From Meandrina meandrites (taxonomy: Eukaryota > Cnidaria > Anthozoa > Scleractinia > Meandrinidae), in NCBI GenBank assembly GCA_963693305.1, contig OY855905.1, forward strand, positions 16,804,237 through 16,868,236: a stretch of DNA of 64,000 bases. Reading direction: 5' to 3'. Made by a program: the position numbers and the translations under genes. This document shows positions 25,803-38,807 of this stretch, piece after piece; positions within the stretch are counted from its first letter, which is position 1; every line of letters begins with the position of its first letter. The notes beneath the pieces were generated by a model that did not search any database, had not been told where the DNA came from, and saw nothing but the letters and a program-made list of their open reading frames with translations.

Positions 25803-27227
25803 TGAGCTCGGGGACCGCTTTTGCGACGATTTGGGCCGTGAGCACCCAATTTTATGAAAATTGCGATTCGGCCGTAAAAATTAATTTTCCCATGATCTGA
25901 GGTCGGGGACCGCTTTTGCGACGATTTGGGCCGTGACCACCCAATTTCATGAAAATTGCGATTCGGCCGTAAAAATTAATTTTCTCATGATGTGAGCTCG
26001 GGAAGCGCGTCTGCGTCGATTTGGGCCGTGAGCACCCAATTTCATGAAAATTGCGATTCGGCCGTAAAAATTGATTTTCTCATGATCTGAGCTCGCTGAT
26101 GGCTTGTGCGTCGATTTGGGCCGTGAGCACCCAATTTCATGAAAATTTCGATTCGGCCGTAAAAATTGATTTTCTCATGATCTGAGCTCGCTGATCGCTT
26201 GTGCGTCGATTTGGGCCGTGAGCACCCAATTTCATGAAAATTGCGATTCGGCCGTAAAAATTGATTTTCTCATGATCTGAGCTCGGGGACCGCTTTTGCG
26301 ACGATTTGGGCCGTGAGCACCCAATTTCATGAAAATTGCGATTCGGCCGTAAAAATTAATTTTCCCATGATCTGAGGTCGGGGACCGCTTTTGCGACGAT
26401 TTGGGCCGTGACCACCCAATTTCATGAAAATTGCGATTCGGCCGTAAAAATTAATTTTCTCATGATGTGAGCTCGGGAAGCGCGTCTGCGTCGATTTGGG
26501 CCGTGAGCACCCAATTTCATGAAAATTGCGATTCGGCCGTAAAAATTGATTTTCTCATGATCTGAGCTCGCTGATGGCTTGTGCGTCGATTTGGGCCGTG
26601 AGCACCCAATTTCATGAAAATTTCGATTCGGCCGTAAAAATTGATTTTCTCATGATCTGAGCTCGCTGATCGCTTGTGCGTCGATTTGGGCCGTGAGCAC
26701 CCAATTTCATGAAAATTGCGATTCGGCCGTAAAAATTGATTTTCTCATGATCTGAGCTCGGGGACCGCTTTTGCGACGATTTGGGCCGTGAGCACCCAAT
26801 TTCATGAAAATTGCGATTCGGCCGTAAAAATTAATTTTCCCATGATCTGAGGTCGGGGACCGCTTTTGCGACGATTTGGGCCGTGACCACCCAATTTCAT
26901 GAAAATTGCGATTCGGCCGTAAAAATTAATTTTCTCATGATGTGAGCTCGGGAAGCGCGTCTGCGTCGATTTGGGCCGTGAGCACCCAATTTCATGAAAA
27001 TTGCGATTCGGCCGTAAAAATTGATTTTCTCATGATCTGAGCTCGCTGATGGCTTGTGCGTCGATTTGGGCCGTGAGCACCCAATTTCATGAAAATTTCG
27101 ATTCGGCCGTAAAAATTGATTTTCTCATGATCTGAGCTCGCTGATCGCTTGTGCGTCGATTTGGGCCGTGAGCACCCAATTTCATGAAAATTGCGATTCG
27201 GCCGTAAAAATTGATTTTCTCATGATC
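25803..27227. repeat. Pentamer array (475 bp x3)
   Basis: R2, R1 (gtgaccaccc), R3, G (catgaaaatttcg), C is repeated at 25,803-26,277, 26,278-26,752 and 26,753-27,227. The motif gaccac recurs at 25,935, 26,410 and 26,885, and gaaaatttcg also recurs every 475 bp. The only difference noticed is tttatgaaaa near 25,852 in the first copy, so the amplification looks recent. Confidence 0.94.
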
Positions 27228-28553
27228 TGAGCTCGCTGATCGCTTGTGCGTCGATTTGGGCCGTGAGCACCCAATTTCATAAAAATTGCGATTCGGCCGT
27301 AAAAATTGATTCTCTCATGATCTGAGCTCGCTGATCGCTTGTGCGTCGATTTTTGCCGTGAGCACCCAATTTCATGAAAATTGCGATTCGGCCGTAAAAA
27401 TTAATTTTCTCATGATCTGAGCTCGGGGAGCGCTTGTGCGTCGATTTGGGCCGTGAGCACCCAATTTCATGAAAATTGCGATTCGGCCGTAAAAATTGAT
27501 TTTCTCATGATCTGAGCTCGCTGATCGCTTGTGCGTCGATTTGGGCCGTGAGCACCCAATTTCATAAAAATTGCGATTCGGCCGTAAAAATTGATTTTCT
27601 CATGATCTGAGCTCGCTGATCGCTTGTGCGTCGATTTTTGCCGTGAGACCCCAATTTCATGAAAATTGCGATTCGGCCGTAAAAATTAATTTTCTCATGA
27701 TCTGAGCTCGCTGATCGCTTGTGCGTCGATTTGGGCCGTGAGCACCCAATTTCATGAAAATTGCGATTCGGCCGTAAAAATTAATTTTCCCATGATCTGA
27801 GGTCGGGGACCGCTTTTGCGACGATTTGGGCCGTGAGCACCCAATTTCATGAAAATTGCGATTCGGCCGTAAAAATTGATTTTCTCATGATGAGCTCGGG
27901 AAGCGCGTCTGCGTTGATTTGGGCCGTGAGCACCCAATTTCATGAAAATTGCGATTCGGCCGTAAAAATTGATTTTCTCATGATCTGAGCTCGCTGATGG
28001 CTTGTGCGTCGATTTGGGCCGTGAGCACCCAATTTCATGAAAATTGCGATTCGGCCGTAAAAATTGATTTTCTCATGATCTGAGCTCGCTGATGGCTTGT
28101 GCGTCGATTTGGGCCGTGAGCACCCAATTTCATGAAAATTGCGATTCGGCCGTAAAAATTAATTTTCTCATGATCTGAGCTCGGGGACCGCTTTTGCGAC
28201 GATTTGGGCCGTGAGCACCCAATTTCATGAAAATTGCGATTCGGCCGTAAAAATTAATTTTCCCATGATCTGAGGTCGGGGACCGCTTTTGCGACGATTT
28301 GGGCCGTGAGCACCCAATTTCATGAAAATTGCGATTCGGCCGTAAAAATTGATTTTCTCATGATGAGCTCGGGAAGCGCGTCTGCGTCGATTTGGGCCGT
28401 GAGCACCCAATTTCATGAAAATTGCGATTCGGCCGTAAAAATTGATTTTCTCATGATCTGAGCTCGCTGATGGCTTGTGCGTCGATTTGGGCCGTGAGCA
28501 CCCAATTTCATGAAAATTGCGATTCGGCCGTAAAAATTGATTTTCTCATGATC
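27228..28553. repeat. Mixed L monomers with C-T-S and pentamer modules
   Basis: Starts: 27228 C-cataaa, 27323 T, 27418 S, 27513 C-cataaa, 27608 T (gagacccc), 27703 C, 27798 R1, 27891 R3-delta (gcgttgatt), 27986 G, 28081 G, 28176 R2, 28271 R1, 28364 R3-delta, 28459 G. The two deletions are 473 bp apart. Confidence 0.85.
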
Positions 28554-29788
28554 TGAGCTCGCTGATGGCTTGTGCGTCGATTTGGGCCGTGAGCACCCAA
28601 TTTCATGAAAATTGCGATTCGGCCGTAAAAATTAATTTTCTCATGATCTGAGCTCGGGGACCGCTTTTGCGACGATTTGGGCCGTGAGCACCCAATTTCA
28701 TGAAAATTGCGATTCGGCCGTAAAAATTAATTTTCCCATGATCTGAGGTCGGGGACCGCTTTTGCGACGATTTGGGCCGTGAGCACCCAATTTCATGAAA
28801 ATTGCGATTCGGCCGTAAAAATTGATTTTCTCATGATGTGAGCTCGGGAAGCGCGTCTGCGTCGATTTGGGCCGTGAGCACCCAATTTCATGAAAATTGC
28901 GATTCGGCCGTAAAAATTGATTTTCTCATGATCTGAGCTCGCTGATGGCTTGTGCGTCGATTTAAGCCGTGAGCACCCAATTTCATGAAAATTGCGATTC
29001 GGCCGTAAAAATTGATTTTCTCATGATCTGAGCTCGCTGATGGCTTGTGCGTCGATTTGGGCCGTGAGCACCCAATTTGATGAAAATTGCGATTCGGCCG
29101 TAAAAATTAATTTTCTCATGATCTGAGCTCGCTGATGGCTTGTGCGTCGATTTGGGCCGTGAGCACCCAATTTCATGAAAATTGCGATTCGGCCGTAAAA
29201 ATTGATTTTCTCATGATCTGAGCTCGCTGATGGCTTGTGCGTCGATTTGGGCCGTGAGCACCCAATTTCATGAAAATTGCGATTCGGCCGTAAAAATTAA
29301 TTTTCTCATGATCTGAGCTCGGGGACCGCTTTTGCGACGATTTGGGCCGTGAGCACCCAATTTCATGAAAATTGCGATTCGGCCGTAAAAATTAATTTTC
29401 CCATGATCTGAGGTCGGGGACCGCTTTTGCGACGATTTGGGCCGTGAGCACCCAATTTCATGAAAATTGCGATTCGGCCGTAAAAATTGATTTTCTCATG
29501 ATGTGAGCTCGGGAAGCGCGTCTGCGTCGATTTGGGCCGTGAGCACCCAATTTCATGAAAATTGCGATTCGGCCGTAAAAATTGATTTTCTCATGATCTG
29601 AGCTCGCTGATGGCTTGTGCGTCGATTTAAGCCGTGAGCACCCAATTTCATGAAAATTGCGATTCGGCCGTAAAAATTGATTTTCTCATGATCTGAGCTC
29701 GCTGATGGCTTGTGCGTCGATTTGGGCCGTGAGCACCCAATTTGATGAAAATTGCGATTCGGCCGTAAAAATTAATTTTCTCATGATC
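28554..29788. repeat. Heptamer tandem duplication (665 bp)
   Basis: Copy 1 (28,554-29,218): G, R2, R1, R3, G-taag, G-gatg, G. Copy 2 (29,219-29,788): the same first six monomers. The taag sites at 28,963 and 29,628 are 665 bp apart. Confidence 0.88.
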
Positions 29789-29978
29789 TGAGCTCGGGGA
29801 CCGCTTTTGCGACGATTTGGGCCGTGAGCACCCAATTTCATGAAAATTGCGATTCGGCCGTAAAAATTAATTTTCCCATGATCTGAGGTCGGGGACCGCT
29901 TTTGCGACGATTTGGGCCGTGAGCACCCAATTTCATGAAAATTGCGATTCGGCCGTAAAAATTGATTTTCTCATGATG
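29789..29978. repeat. R2-R1 pair before the 18-mer repeats
   Basis: R2 at 29,789 and R1 at 29,884 link the heptamer duplication to the 18-mer block, whose first R3 carries gagctgggg. Confidence 0.8.
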
Positions 29979-32900
29979 TGAGCTGGGGAAGCGCGTCTGC
30001 GTCGATTTGGGCCGTGAGCACCCAATTTCATGAAAATTGCGATTCGGCCGTAAAAATTGATTTTCTCATGATCTGAGCTCGCTGATCGCTTGTGCGTCGA
30101 TTTGGGCCGTGAGCACCCAATTTCATAAAAATTGCGATTTGGCCGTAAAAATTGATTTTCTCATGATCTGAGCTCGCTGATCGCTTGTGCGTCGATTTTT
30201 GCCGTGAGCACCCAATTTCATGAAAATTGCGATTCGGCCGTAAAAATTAATTTTCTCATGATCTGAGCTCGCTGATCGCTTGTGCGTCGATTTGGGCCGT
30301 GAGCACCCAATTTCATGAAAATTGCGATTCGGCCGTAAAAATTAATTTTCCCATGATCTGAGGTCGGGGACCGCTTTTGCGACGATTTGGGCTGTGAGCA
30401 CCCAATTTCATGAAAATTGCGAGTCGGCCGTAAAAATTGATTTTCTCATGATCTGAGCTTGCTGATGGCTTGTGCGTCGATTTGGGCCGTGAGCACCCAA
30501 TTTCATGAAAATTGCGATTCGGCCGTAAAAATTGATTTTCTCATGATCTGAGCTCGCTGATCGCTTGTGCGTCGATTTTTGCCGTGAGCACCCAATTTCA
30601 TGAAAATTGCGATTCGGCCGTAAAAATTGATTTTCTCATGATCTGAGCTCGCTGATCGCTTGTGCGTCGATTTGGGCCGTGAGCACCCAATTTCATGAAA
30701 ATTGCGATTCGGCCGTAAAAATTGATTTTCTCATGATCTGAGCTCGCTGATGGCTTGTGCGTCGATTTAAGCCGTGAGCACCCAATTTCATGAAAATTGC
30801 GATTCGGCCGTAAAAATTGATTTTCTCATGATCTGAGCTCGCTGATGGCTTGTGCGTCGATTTGGGCCGTGAGCACCCAATTTGATGAAAATTGCGATTC
30901 GGCCGTAAAAATTAATTTTCTCATGATCTGAGCTCGGGGACCGCTTTTGCGACGATTTGGGCCGTGAGCACCCAATTTCATGAAAATTGCGATTCGGCCG
31001 TAAAAATTAATTTTCCCATGATCTGAGGTCGGGGACCGCTTTTGCGACGATTTGGGCCGTGAGCACCCAATTTCATGAAAATTGCGATTCGGCCGTAAAA
31101 ATTGATTTTCTCATGATGTGAGCTCGGGAAGCGCGTCTGCGTCGATTTGGGCCGTGAGCACCCAATTTCATGAAAATTGCGATTCGGCCGTAAAAATTGA
31201 TTTTCTCATGATCTGAGCTCGCTGATGGCTTGTGCGTCGATTTGGGCCGTGAGCACCCAATTTCATGAAAATTGCGATTCGGCCGTAAAAATTGATTTTC
31301 TCATGATCTGAGCTCGCTGATCGCTTGTGCGTCGATTTGGGCCGTGAGCACCCAATTTCATGAAAATTGCGATTCGGCCGTAAAAATTGATTTTCTCATG
31401 ATCTGAGCTCGCTGATGGCTTGTGCGTCGATTTGGGCCGTGAGCACCCAATTTCATGAAATTTGCGATTCGGCCGTAAAAATTGATTTTCTCATGATCTG
31501 AGCTCGCTGATCGCTTGTGCGTCGATTTGGGCCGTGAGCACCCAATTTCATGAAAATTGCGATTCGGCCGTAAAAATTAATTTTCCCATGATCTGAGGTC
31601 GGGGACCGCTTTTGCGACGATTTGGGCCGTGAGCACCCAATTTCATGAAAATTGCGATTCGGCCGTAAAAATTGATTTTCTCATGATGTGAGCTGGGGAA
31701 GCGCGTCTGCGTCGATTTGGGCCGTGAGCACCCAATTTCATGAAAATTGCGATTCGGCCGTAAAAATTGATTTTCTCATGATCTGAGCTCGCTGATCGCT
31801 TGTGCGTCGATTTGGGCCGTGAGCACCCAATTTCATAAAAATTGCGATTTGGCCGTAAAAATTGATTTTCTCATGATCTGAGCTCGCTGATCGCTTGTGC
31901 GTCGATTTTTGCCGTGAGCACCCAATTTCATGAAAATTGCGATTCGGCCGTAAAAATTAATTTTCTCATGATCTGAGCTCGCTGATCGCTTGTGCGTCGA
32001 TTTGGGCCGTGAGCACCCAATTTCATGAAAATTGCGATTCGGCCGTAAAAATTAATTTTCCCATGATCTGAGGTCGGGGACCGCTTTTGCGACGATTTGG
32101 GCTGTGAGCACCCAATTTCATGAAAATTGCGAGTCGGCCGTAAAAATTGATTTTCTCATGATCTGAGCTTGCTGATGGCTTGTGCGTCGATTTGGGCCGT
32201 GAGCACCCAATTTCATGAAAATTGCGATTCGGCCGTAAAAATTGATTTTCTCATGATCTGAGCTCGCTGATCGCTTGTGCGTCGATTTTTGCCGTGAGCA
32301 CCCAATTTCATGAAAATTGCGATTCGGCCGTAAAAATTGATTTTCTCATGATCTGAGCTCGCTGATCGCTTGTGCGTCGATTTGGGCCGTGAGCACCCAA
32401 TTTCATGAAAATTGCGATTCGGCCGTAAAAATTGATTTTCTCATGATCTGAGCTCGCTGATGGCTTGTGCGTCGATTTGGGCCGTGAGCACCCAATTTGA
32501 CGAAAATTGCGATTCGGCCGTAAAAATTAATTTTCTCATGATCTGAGCTCGGGGACCGCTTTTGCGACGATTTGGGCCGTGAGCACCCAATTTCATGAAA
32601 ATTGCGATTCGGCCGTAAAAATTGATTTTCTCATGATCTGAGCTCGCTGATGGCTTGTGCGTCGATTTGGGCCGTGAGCACCCAATTTCATGAAATTTGC
32701 GATTCGGCCGTAAAAATTGATTTTCTCATGATCTGAGCTCGCTGATCGCTTGTGCGTCGATTTGGGCCGTGAGCACCCAATTTCATGAAAATTGCGATTC
32801 GGCCGTAAAAATTGATTTTCTCATGATCTGAGCTCGCTGATGGCTTGTGCGTCGATTTGGGCCGTGAGCACCCAATTTGATGAAAATTGCGATTCGGCCG

Positions 32901-34156
32901 TAAAAATTAATTTTCTCATGATCTGAGCTCGGGGACCGCTTTTGCGACGATTTGGGCCGTGAGCACCCAATTTCATGAAAATTGCGATTCGGCCGTAAAA
33001 ATTGATTTTCTCATGATCTGAGCTCGCTGATCGCTTGTGCGTCGATTTGGGCCGTGAGCACCCAATTTCATGAAAATTGCGATTCGGCCGTAAAAATTGA
33101 TTTTCTCATGATCTGAGCTCGCTGATGGCTTGTGCGTCGATTTGGGCCGTGAGCACCCAATTTCATGAAATTTGCGATTCGGCCGTAAAAATTGATTTTC
33201 TCATGATCTGAGCTCGCTGATCGCTTGTGCGTCGATTTGGGCCGTGAGCACCCAATTTCATGAAAATTGCGATTCGGCCGTAAAAATTAATTTTCCCATG
33301 ATCTGAGGTCGGGGACCGCTTTTGCGACGATTTGGGCCGTGAGCACCCAATTTCATGAAAATTGCGATTCGGCCGTAAAAATTGATTTTCTCATGATGTG
33401 AGCTGGGGAAGCGCGTCTGCGTCGATTTGGGCCGTGAGCACCCAATTTCATGAAAATTGCGATTCGGCCGTAAAAATTGATTTTCTCATGATCTGAGCTC
33501 GCTGATCGCTTGTGCGTCGATTTGGGCCGTGAGCACCCAATTTCATAAAAATTGCGATTTGGCCGTAAAAATTGATTTTCTCATGATCTGAGCTCGCTGA
33601 TCGCTTGTGCGTCGATTTTTGCCGTGAGCACCCAATTTCATGAAAATTGCGATTCGGCCGTAAAAATTGATTTTCTCATGATCTGAGCTCGCTGATCGCT
33701 TGTGCGTCGATTTTTGCCGTGAGCACCCAATTTCATGAAAATTGCGATTCGGCCGTAAAAATTAATTTTCCCATGATCTGAGGTCGGGGACCGCTTTTGC
33801 GACGATTTGGGCTGTGAGCACCCAATTTCATGAAAATTGCGAGTCGGCCGTAAAAATTGATTTTCTCATGATCTGAGCTTGCTGATGGCTTGTGCGTCGA
33901 TTTGGGCCGTGAGCACCCAATTTCATGAAAATTGCGATTCGGCCGTAAAAATTGATTTTCTCATGATCTGAGCTCGCTGATCGCTTGTGCGTCGATTTTT
34001 GCCGTGAGCACCCAATTTCATGAAAATTGCGATTCGGCCGTAAAAATTGATTTTCTCATGATCTGAGCTCGCTGATCGCTTGTGCGTCGATTTGGGCCGT
34101 GAGCACCCAATTTCATGAAAATTGCGATTCGGCCGTAAAAATTGATTTTCTCATGA
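29979..34156. repeat. 18-mer repeats (1,710 bp), two full copies and a partial third
   Basis: Copies start at 29,979, 31,689 and 33,399 with R3 carrying gagctgggg. Other marks also recur every 1,710 bp: C with gcgatttggcc, R1 with gggctgtgagc and gcgagtcgg, then G-agctt. Copy 1 order: R3, C, T, C, R1, G-agctt, T, C, G-taag, G-gatg, R2, R1, R3, G, C, G-gaaattt, C, R1. Copy 2 has equal length but monomers 9-14 read G (cgaaaattg), R2, G-gaaattt, C, G-gatg, R2. Copy 3 is cut short by an R3-delta at 34,157 and has T instead of C as its fourth unit. Confidence 0.92.
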
Positions 34157-35674
34157 TGAGCTCGGGAAGCGCGTCTGCGTCGATTTGGGCCGTGAGCACC
34201 CAATTTCATGAAAATTGCGATTCGGCCGTAAAAATTGATTTTCTCATGATCTGAGCTCGCTGATGGCTTGTGCGTCGATTTGGGCCGTGAGCACCCAATT
34301 TCATGAAAATTGCGATTCGGCCGTAAAAATTGATTTTCTCATGATCTGAGCTCGCTGATGGCTTGTGCGTCGATTTGGGCCGTGAGCACCCAATTTCATG
34401 AAAATTGCGATTCGGCCGTAAAAATTAATTTTCTCATGATCTGAGCTCGGGGACCGCTTTTGCGACGATTTGGGCCGTGAGCACCCAATTTCATGAAAAT
34501 TGCGATTCGGCCGTAAAAATTAATTTTCTCATGATCTGAGCTCGGGGAGCGCTTGTGCGTCGATTTGGGCCGTGAGCACCCAATTTCATAAAAATTGCGA
34601 TTCGGCCGTAAAAATTGATTTTCTCATGATCTGAGCTCGCTGATCGCTTGTGCGTCGATTTTTGCCGTGAGCACCCAATTTCATGAAAATTGCGATTCGG
34701 CCGTAAAAATTAATTTTCTCATGATCTGAGCTCGGGGAGCGCTTGTGCGTCGATTTGGGCCGTGAGCACCCAATTTCATGAAAATTGCGATTCGGCCGTA
34801 AAAATTAATTTTCCCATGATCTGAGGTCGGGGACCGCTTTTGCGACGATTTGGGCCGTGAGCACCCAATTTCATGAAAATTGCGATTCGGCCGTAAAAAT
34901 TGATTTTCTCATGATGAGCTCGGGAAGCGCGTCTGCGTCGATTTGGGCCGTGAGCACCCAATTTCATGAAAATTGCGATTCGGCCGTAAAAATTGATTTT
35001 CTCATGATCTGAGCTCGCTGATGGCTTGTGCGTCGATTTGGGCCGTGAGCACCCAATTTCATGAAAATTGCGATTCGGCCGTAAAAATTGATTTTCTCAT
35101 GATCTGAGCTCGCTGATGGCTTGTGCGTCGATTTGGGCCGTGAGCACCCAATTTCATGAAAATTGCGATTCGGCCGTAAAAATTAATTTTCTCATGATCT
35201 GAGCTCGGGGACCGCTTTTGCGACGATTTGGGCCGTGAGCACCCAATTTCATGAAAATTGCGATTCGGCCGTAAAAATTAATTTTCCCATGATCTGAGGT
35301 CGGGGACCGCTTTTGCGACGATTTGGGCCGTGAGCACCCAATTTCATGAAAATTGCGATTCGGCCGTAAAAATTGATTTTCTCATGATGTGAGCTCGGGA
35401 AGCGCGTCTGCGTCGATTTGGGCCGTGAGCACCCAATTTCATGAAAATTGCGATTCGGCCGTAAAAATTGATTTTCTCATGATCTGAGCTCGCTGATGGC
35501 TTGTGCGTCGATTTAAGCCGTGAGCACCCAATTTCATGAAAATTGCGATTCGGCCGTAAAAATTGATTTTCTCATGATCTGAGCTCGCTGATGGCTTGTG
35601 CGTCGATTTGGGCCGTGAGCACCCAATTTGATGAAAATTGCGATTCGGCCGTAAAAATTAATTTTCTCATGATC
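34157..35674. repeat. Dispersed duplicate of 14,134-15,651 (copy 2)
   Basis: Starts: 34157 R3-delta, 34252 G, 34347 G, 34442 R2, 34537 S-cataaa, 34632 T, 34727 S, 34822 R1, 34915 R3-delta, then G, G, R2, R1, R3, G-taag, G-gatg. From 34,252 the alignment with 14,229 onward is continuous at 20,023 bp. The left edge differs (14,134 is G, 34,157 is R3-delta). Confidence 0.85.
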
Positions 35675-36244
35675 TGAGCTCGGGGACCGCTTTTGCGACG
35701 ATTTGGGCCGTGAGCACCCAATTTCATGAAAATTGCGATTCGGCCGTAAAAATTAATTTTCCCATGATCTGAGGTCGGGGACCGCTTTTGCGACGATTTG
35801 GGCCGTGAGCACCCAATTTCATGAAAATTGCGATTCGGCCGTAAAAATTGATTTTCTCATGATGTGAGCTCGGGAAGCGCGTCTGCGTCGATTTGGGCCG
35901 TGAGCACCCAATTTCATGAAAATTGCGATTCGGCCGTAAAAATTGATTTTCTCATGATCTGAGCTCGCTGATGGCTTGTGCGTCGATTGGGGCCGTGAGC
36001 ACCCAATTTCATGAAAATTTCGATTCGGCCGTAAAAATTGATTTTCTCATGATCTGAGCTCGCTGATCGCTTGTGCGTCGATTTGGGCCGTGAGCACCCA
36101 ATTTCATGAAAATTGCGATTCGGCCGTAAAAATTGATTTTCTCATGATCTGAGCTCGCTGATCGCTTGTGCGTCGATTTTTGCCGTGAGCACCCAATTTC
36201 ATGAAAATTGCGATTCGGCCGTAAAAATTGATTTTCTCATGATC
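35675..36244. repeat. Mixed L monomers
   Basis: Starts: 35675 R2, 35770 R1, 35865 R3, 35960 G (gattggggcc, atttcg), 36055 C, 36150 T. The R2-R1-R3-G(atttcg)-C order resembles the pentamer amplified at 25.8-27.2 kb. Confidence 0.82.
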
Positions 36245-37477
36245 TGAGCTCGCTGATCGCTTGTGCGTCGATTTGGGCCGTGAGCACCCAATTTCATGAA
36301 AATTGCGATTCGGCCGTAAAAATTAATTTTCCCATGATCTGAGGTCGGGGACCGCTTTTGCGACGATTTGGGCCGTGAGCACCCAATTTCATGAAAATTG
36401 CGATTCGGCCGTAAAAATTGATTTTCTCATGATGTGAGCTCGGGAAGCGCGTCTGCGTCGATTTGGGCCGTGAGCACCCAATTTCATGAAAATTGCGATT
36501 CGGCCGTAAAAATTGATTTTCTCATGATCTGAGCTTGCTGATGGCTTGTGCGTCGATTTGGGCCGTGAGCACCCAATTTCATGAAAATTGCGATTCGGCC
36601 GTAAAAATTGATTTTCTCATGATCTGAGCTCGCTGATCGCTTGTGCGTCGATTTGGGCCGTGAGCACCCAATTTCATGAAATTTGCGATTCGGCCGTAAA
36701 AATTGATTTTCTCATGATCTGAGCTCGCTGATCGCTTGTGCGTCGATTTGGGCCGTGAGCACCCAATTTCATGAAAATTGCGATTCGGCCGTAAAAATTG
36801 ATTTTCTCATGATCTGAGCTCGCTGATCGCTTGTGCGTCGATTTGGGCCGTGAGCACCCAATTTCATAAAAATTGCGATTCGGCCGTAAAAATTGATTTT
36901 CTCATGATCTGAGCTCGCTGATCGCTTGTGCGTCGATTTTTGCCGTGAGCACCCAATTTCATGAAAATTGCGATTCGGCCGTAAAAATTAATTTTCTCAT
37001 GATCTGAGCTCGGGGAGCGCTTGTGCGTCGATTTGGGCCGTGAGCACCCAATTTCATGAAAATTGCGATTCGGCCGTAAAAATTAATTTTCCCATGATCT
37101 GAGGTCGGGGACCGCTTTTGCGACGATTTGGGCCGTGAGCACCCAATTTCATGAAAATTGCGATTCGGCCGTAAAAATTGATTTTCTCATGATGAGCTCG
37201 GGAAGCGCGTCTGCGTCGATTTGGGCCGTGAGCACCCAATTTCATGAAAATTGCGATTCGGCCGTAAAAATTGATTTTCTCATGATCTGAGCTCGCTGAT
37301 GGCTTGTGCGTCGATTTGGGCCGTGAGCACCCAATTTCATGAAAATTGCGATTCGGCCGTAAAAATTGATTTTCTCATGATCTGAGCTCGCTGATGGCTT
37401 GTGCGTCGATTTGGGCCGTGAGCACCCAATTTCATGAAAATTGCGATTCGGCCGTAAAAATTAATTTTCTCATGATC

Positions 37478-38047
37478 TGAGCTCGGGGACCGCTTTTGCG
37501 ACGTTTTGGGCCGTGAGCACCCAATTTCATGAAAATTGCGATTCGGCCGTAAAAATTAATTTTCCCATGATCTGAGGTCGGGGACCGCTTTTGCGACGAT
37601 TTGGGCCGTGAGCACCCAATTTCATGAAAATTGCGATTCGGCCGTAAAAATTGATTTTCTCATGATCTGAGCTCGCTGATGGCTTGTGCGTCGATTTGGG
37701 CCGTGAGCACCCAATTTCATGAAAATTGCGATTCGGCCGTAAAAATTAATTTTCTCATGATCTGAGCTCGGGGACCGCTTTTGCGACGTTTTGGGCCGTG
37801 AGCACCCAATTTCATGAAAATTGCGATTCGGCCGTAAAAATTAATTTTCCCATGATCTGAGGTCGGGGACCGCTTTTGCGACGATTTGGGCCGTGAGCAC
37901 CCAATTTCATGAAAATTGCGATTCGGCCGTAAAAATTGATTTTCTCATGATGTGAGCTCGGGAAGCGCGTCTGCGTCGATTTGGGCCGTGAGCACCCAAT
38001 TTCATGAAAATTGCGATTCGGCCGTAGAAATTGATTTTCTCATGATC
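37478..38047. repeat. R2-R1 trimer duplication (285 bp), private to copy B
   Basis: R2 (gcgacgttttg), R1, G at 37,478-37,762 is followed by R2 (gcgacgttttg), R1, R3 at 37,763-38,047. The rare gacgtt occurs only in these two R2 units, 285 bp apart, which shows a local duplication. Confidence 0.9.
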
Positions 38048-38237
38048 TGAGCTCGCTGATCGCTTGTGCGTCGATTTGGGCCGTGAGCACCCAATTTCAT
38101 GAAAATTGCGATTCGGCCGTAAAAAGTAATTTTCCCATGATCTGAGGTCGGGGACCGCTTTTGCGACGATTTGGGCCGTGAGCACCCAATTTCATGAAAA
38201 TTGCGATTCGGCCGTAAAAATTGATTTTCTCATGATC

Positions 38238-38807
38238 TGAGCTCGCTGATGGCTTGTGCGTCGATTTGGGCCGTGAGCACCCAATTTCATGAAAATTGCG
38301 ATTCGGCCGTAAAAATTGATTTTCTCATGATCTGAGCTCGCTGATGGCTTCTGCGTCGATTTGGGCCGTGAGCACCCAATTTCATGAAAATTGCGATTCG
38401 GCCGTAAAAATTGATTTTCTCATGATCTGAGCTCGCTGATCGCTTGTGCGTCGATTTTGGCCGTGAGCACCCAATTTCATGAAAATTGCGATTCGGCCGT
38501 AAAAATTGATTTTCTCATGATCTGAGCTCGCTGATGGCTTGTGCGTCGATTTGGGCCGTGAGCACCCAATTTCATGAAAATTGCGATTCGGCCGTAAAAA
38601 TTGATTTTCTCATGATCTGAGCTCGCTGATGGCTTCTGCGTCGATTTGGGCCGTGAGCACCCAATTTCATGAAAATTGCGATTCGGCCGTAAAAATTGAT
38701 TTTCTCATGATCTGAGCTCGCTGATCGCTTGTGCGTCGATTTTGGCCGTGAGCACCCAATTTCATGAAATTTGCGATTCGGCCGTAAAAATTGATTTTCT
38801 CATGATC
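38238..38807. repeat. G-G-C trimer duplication (285 bp x2), private to copy B
   Basis: G, G (ggcttctgcg), C (gattttggccg) at 38,238-38,522 repeats at 38,523-38,807. The cttctg sites are at 38,348 and 38,633. The last C differs by catgaaattt. Confidence 0.9.

Noticed and set aside
21395..38185. Minus-strand open frames of 92 codons at 21,395-21,673, 21,870-22,148 and 37,907-38,185
   Set aside because: They exist because gtaaaaagtaat replaces attaat and removes a TAA in one reading frame. Each spans about three satellite monomers and is reproduced by duplication of the block.
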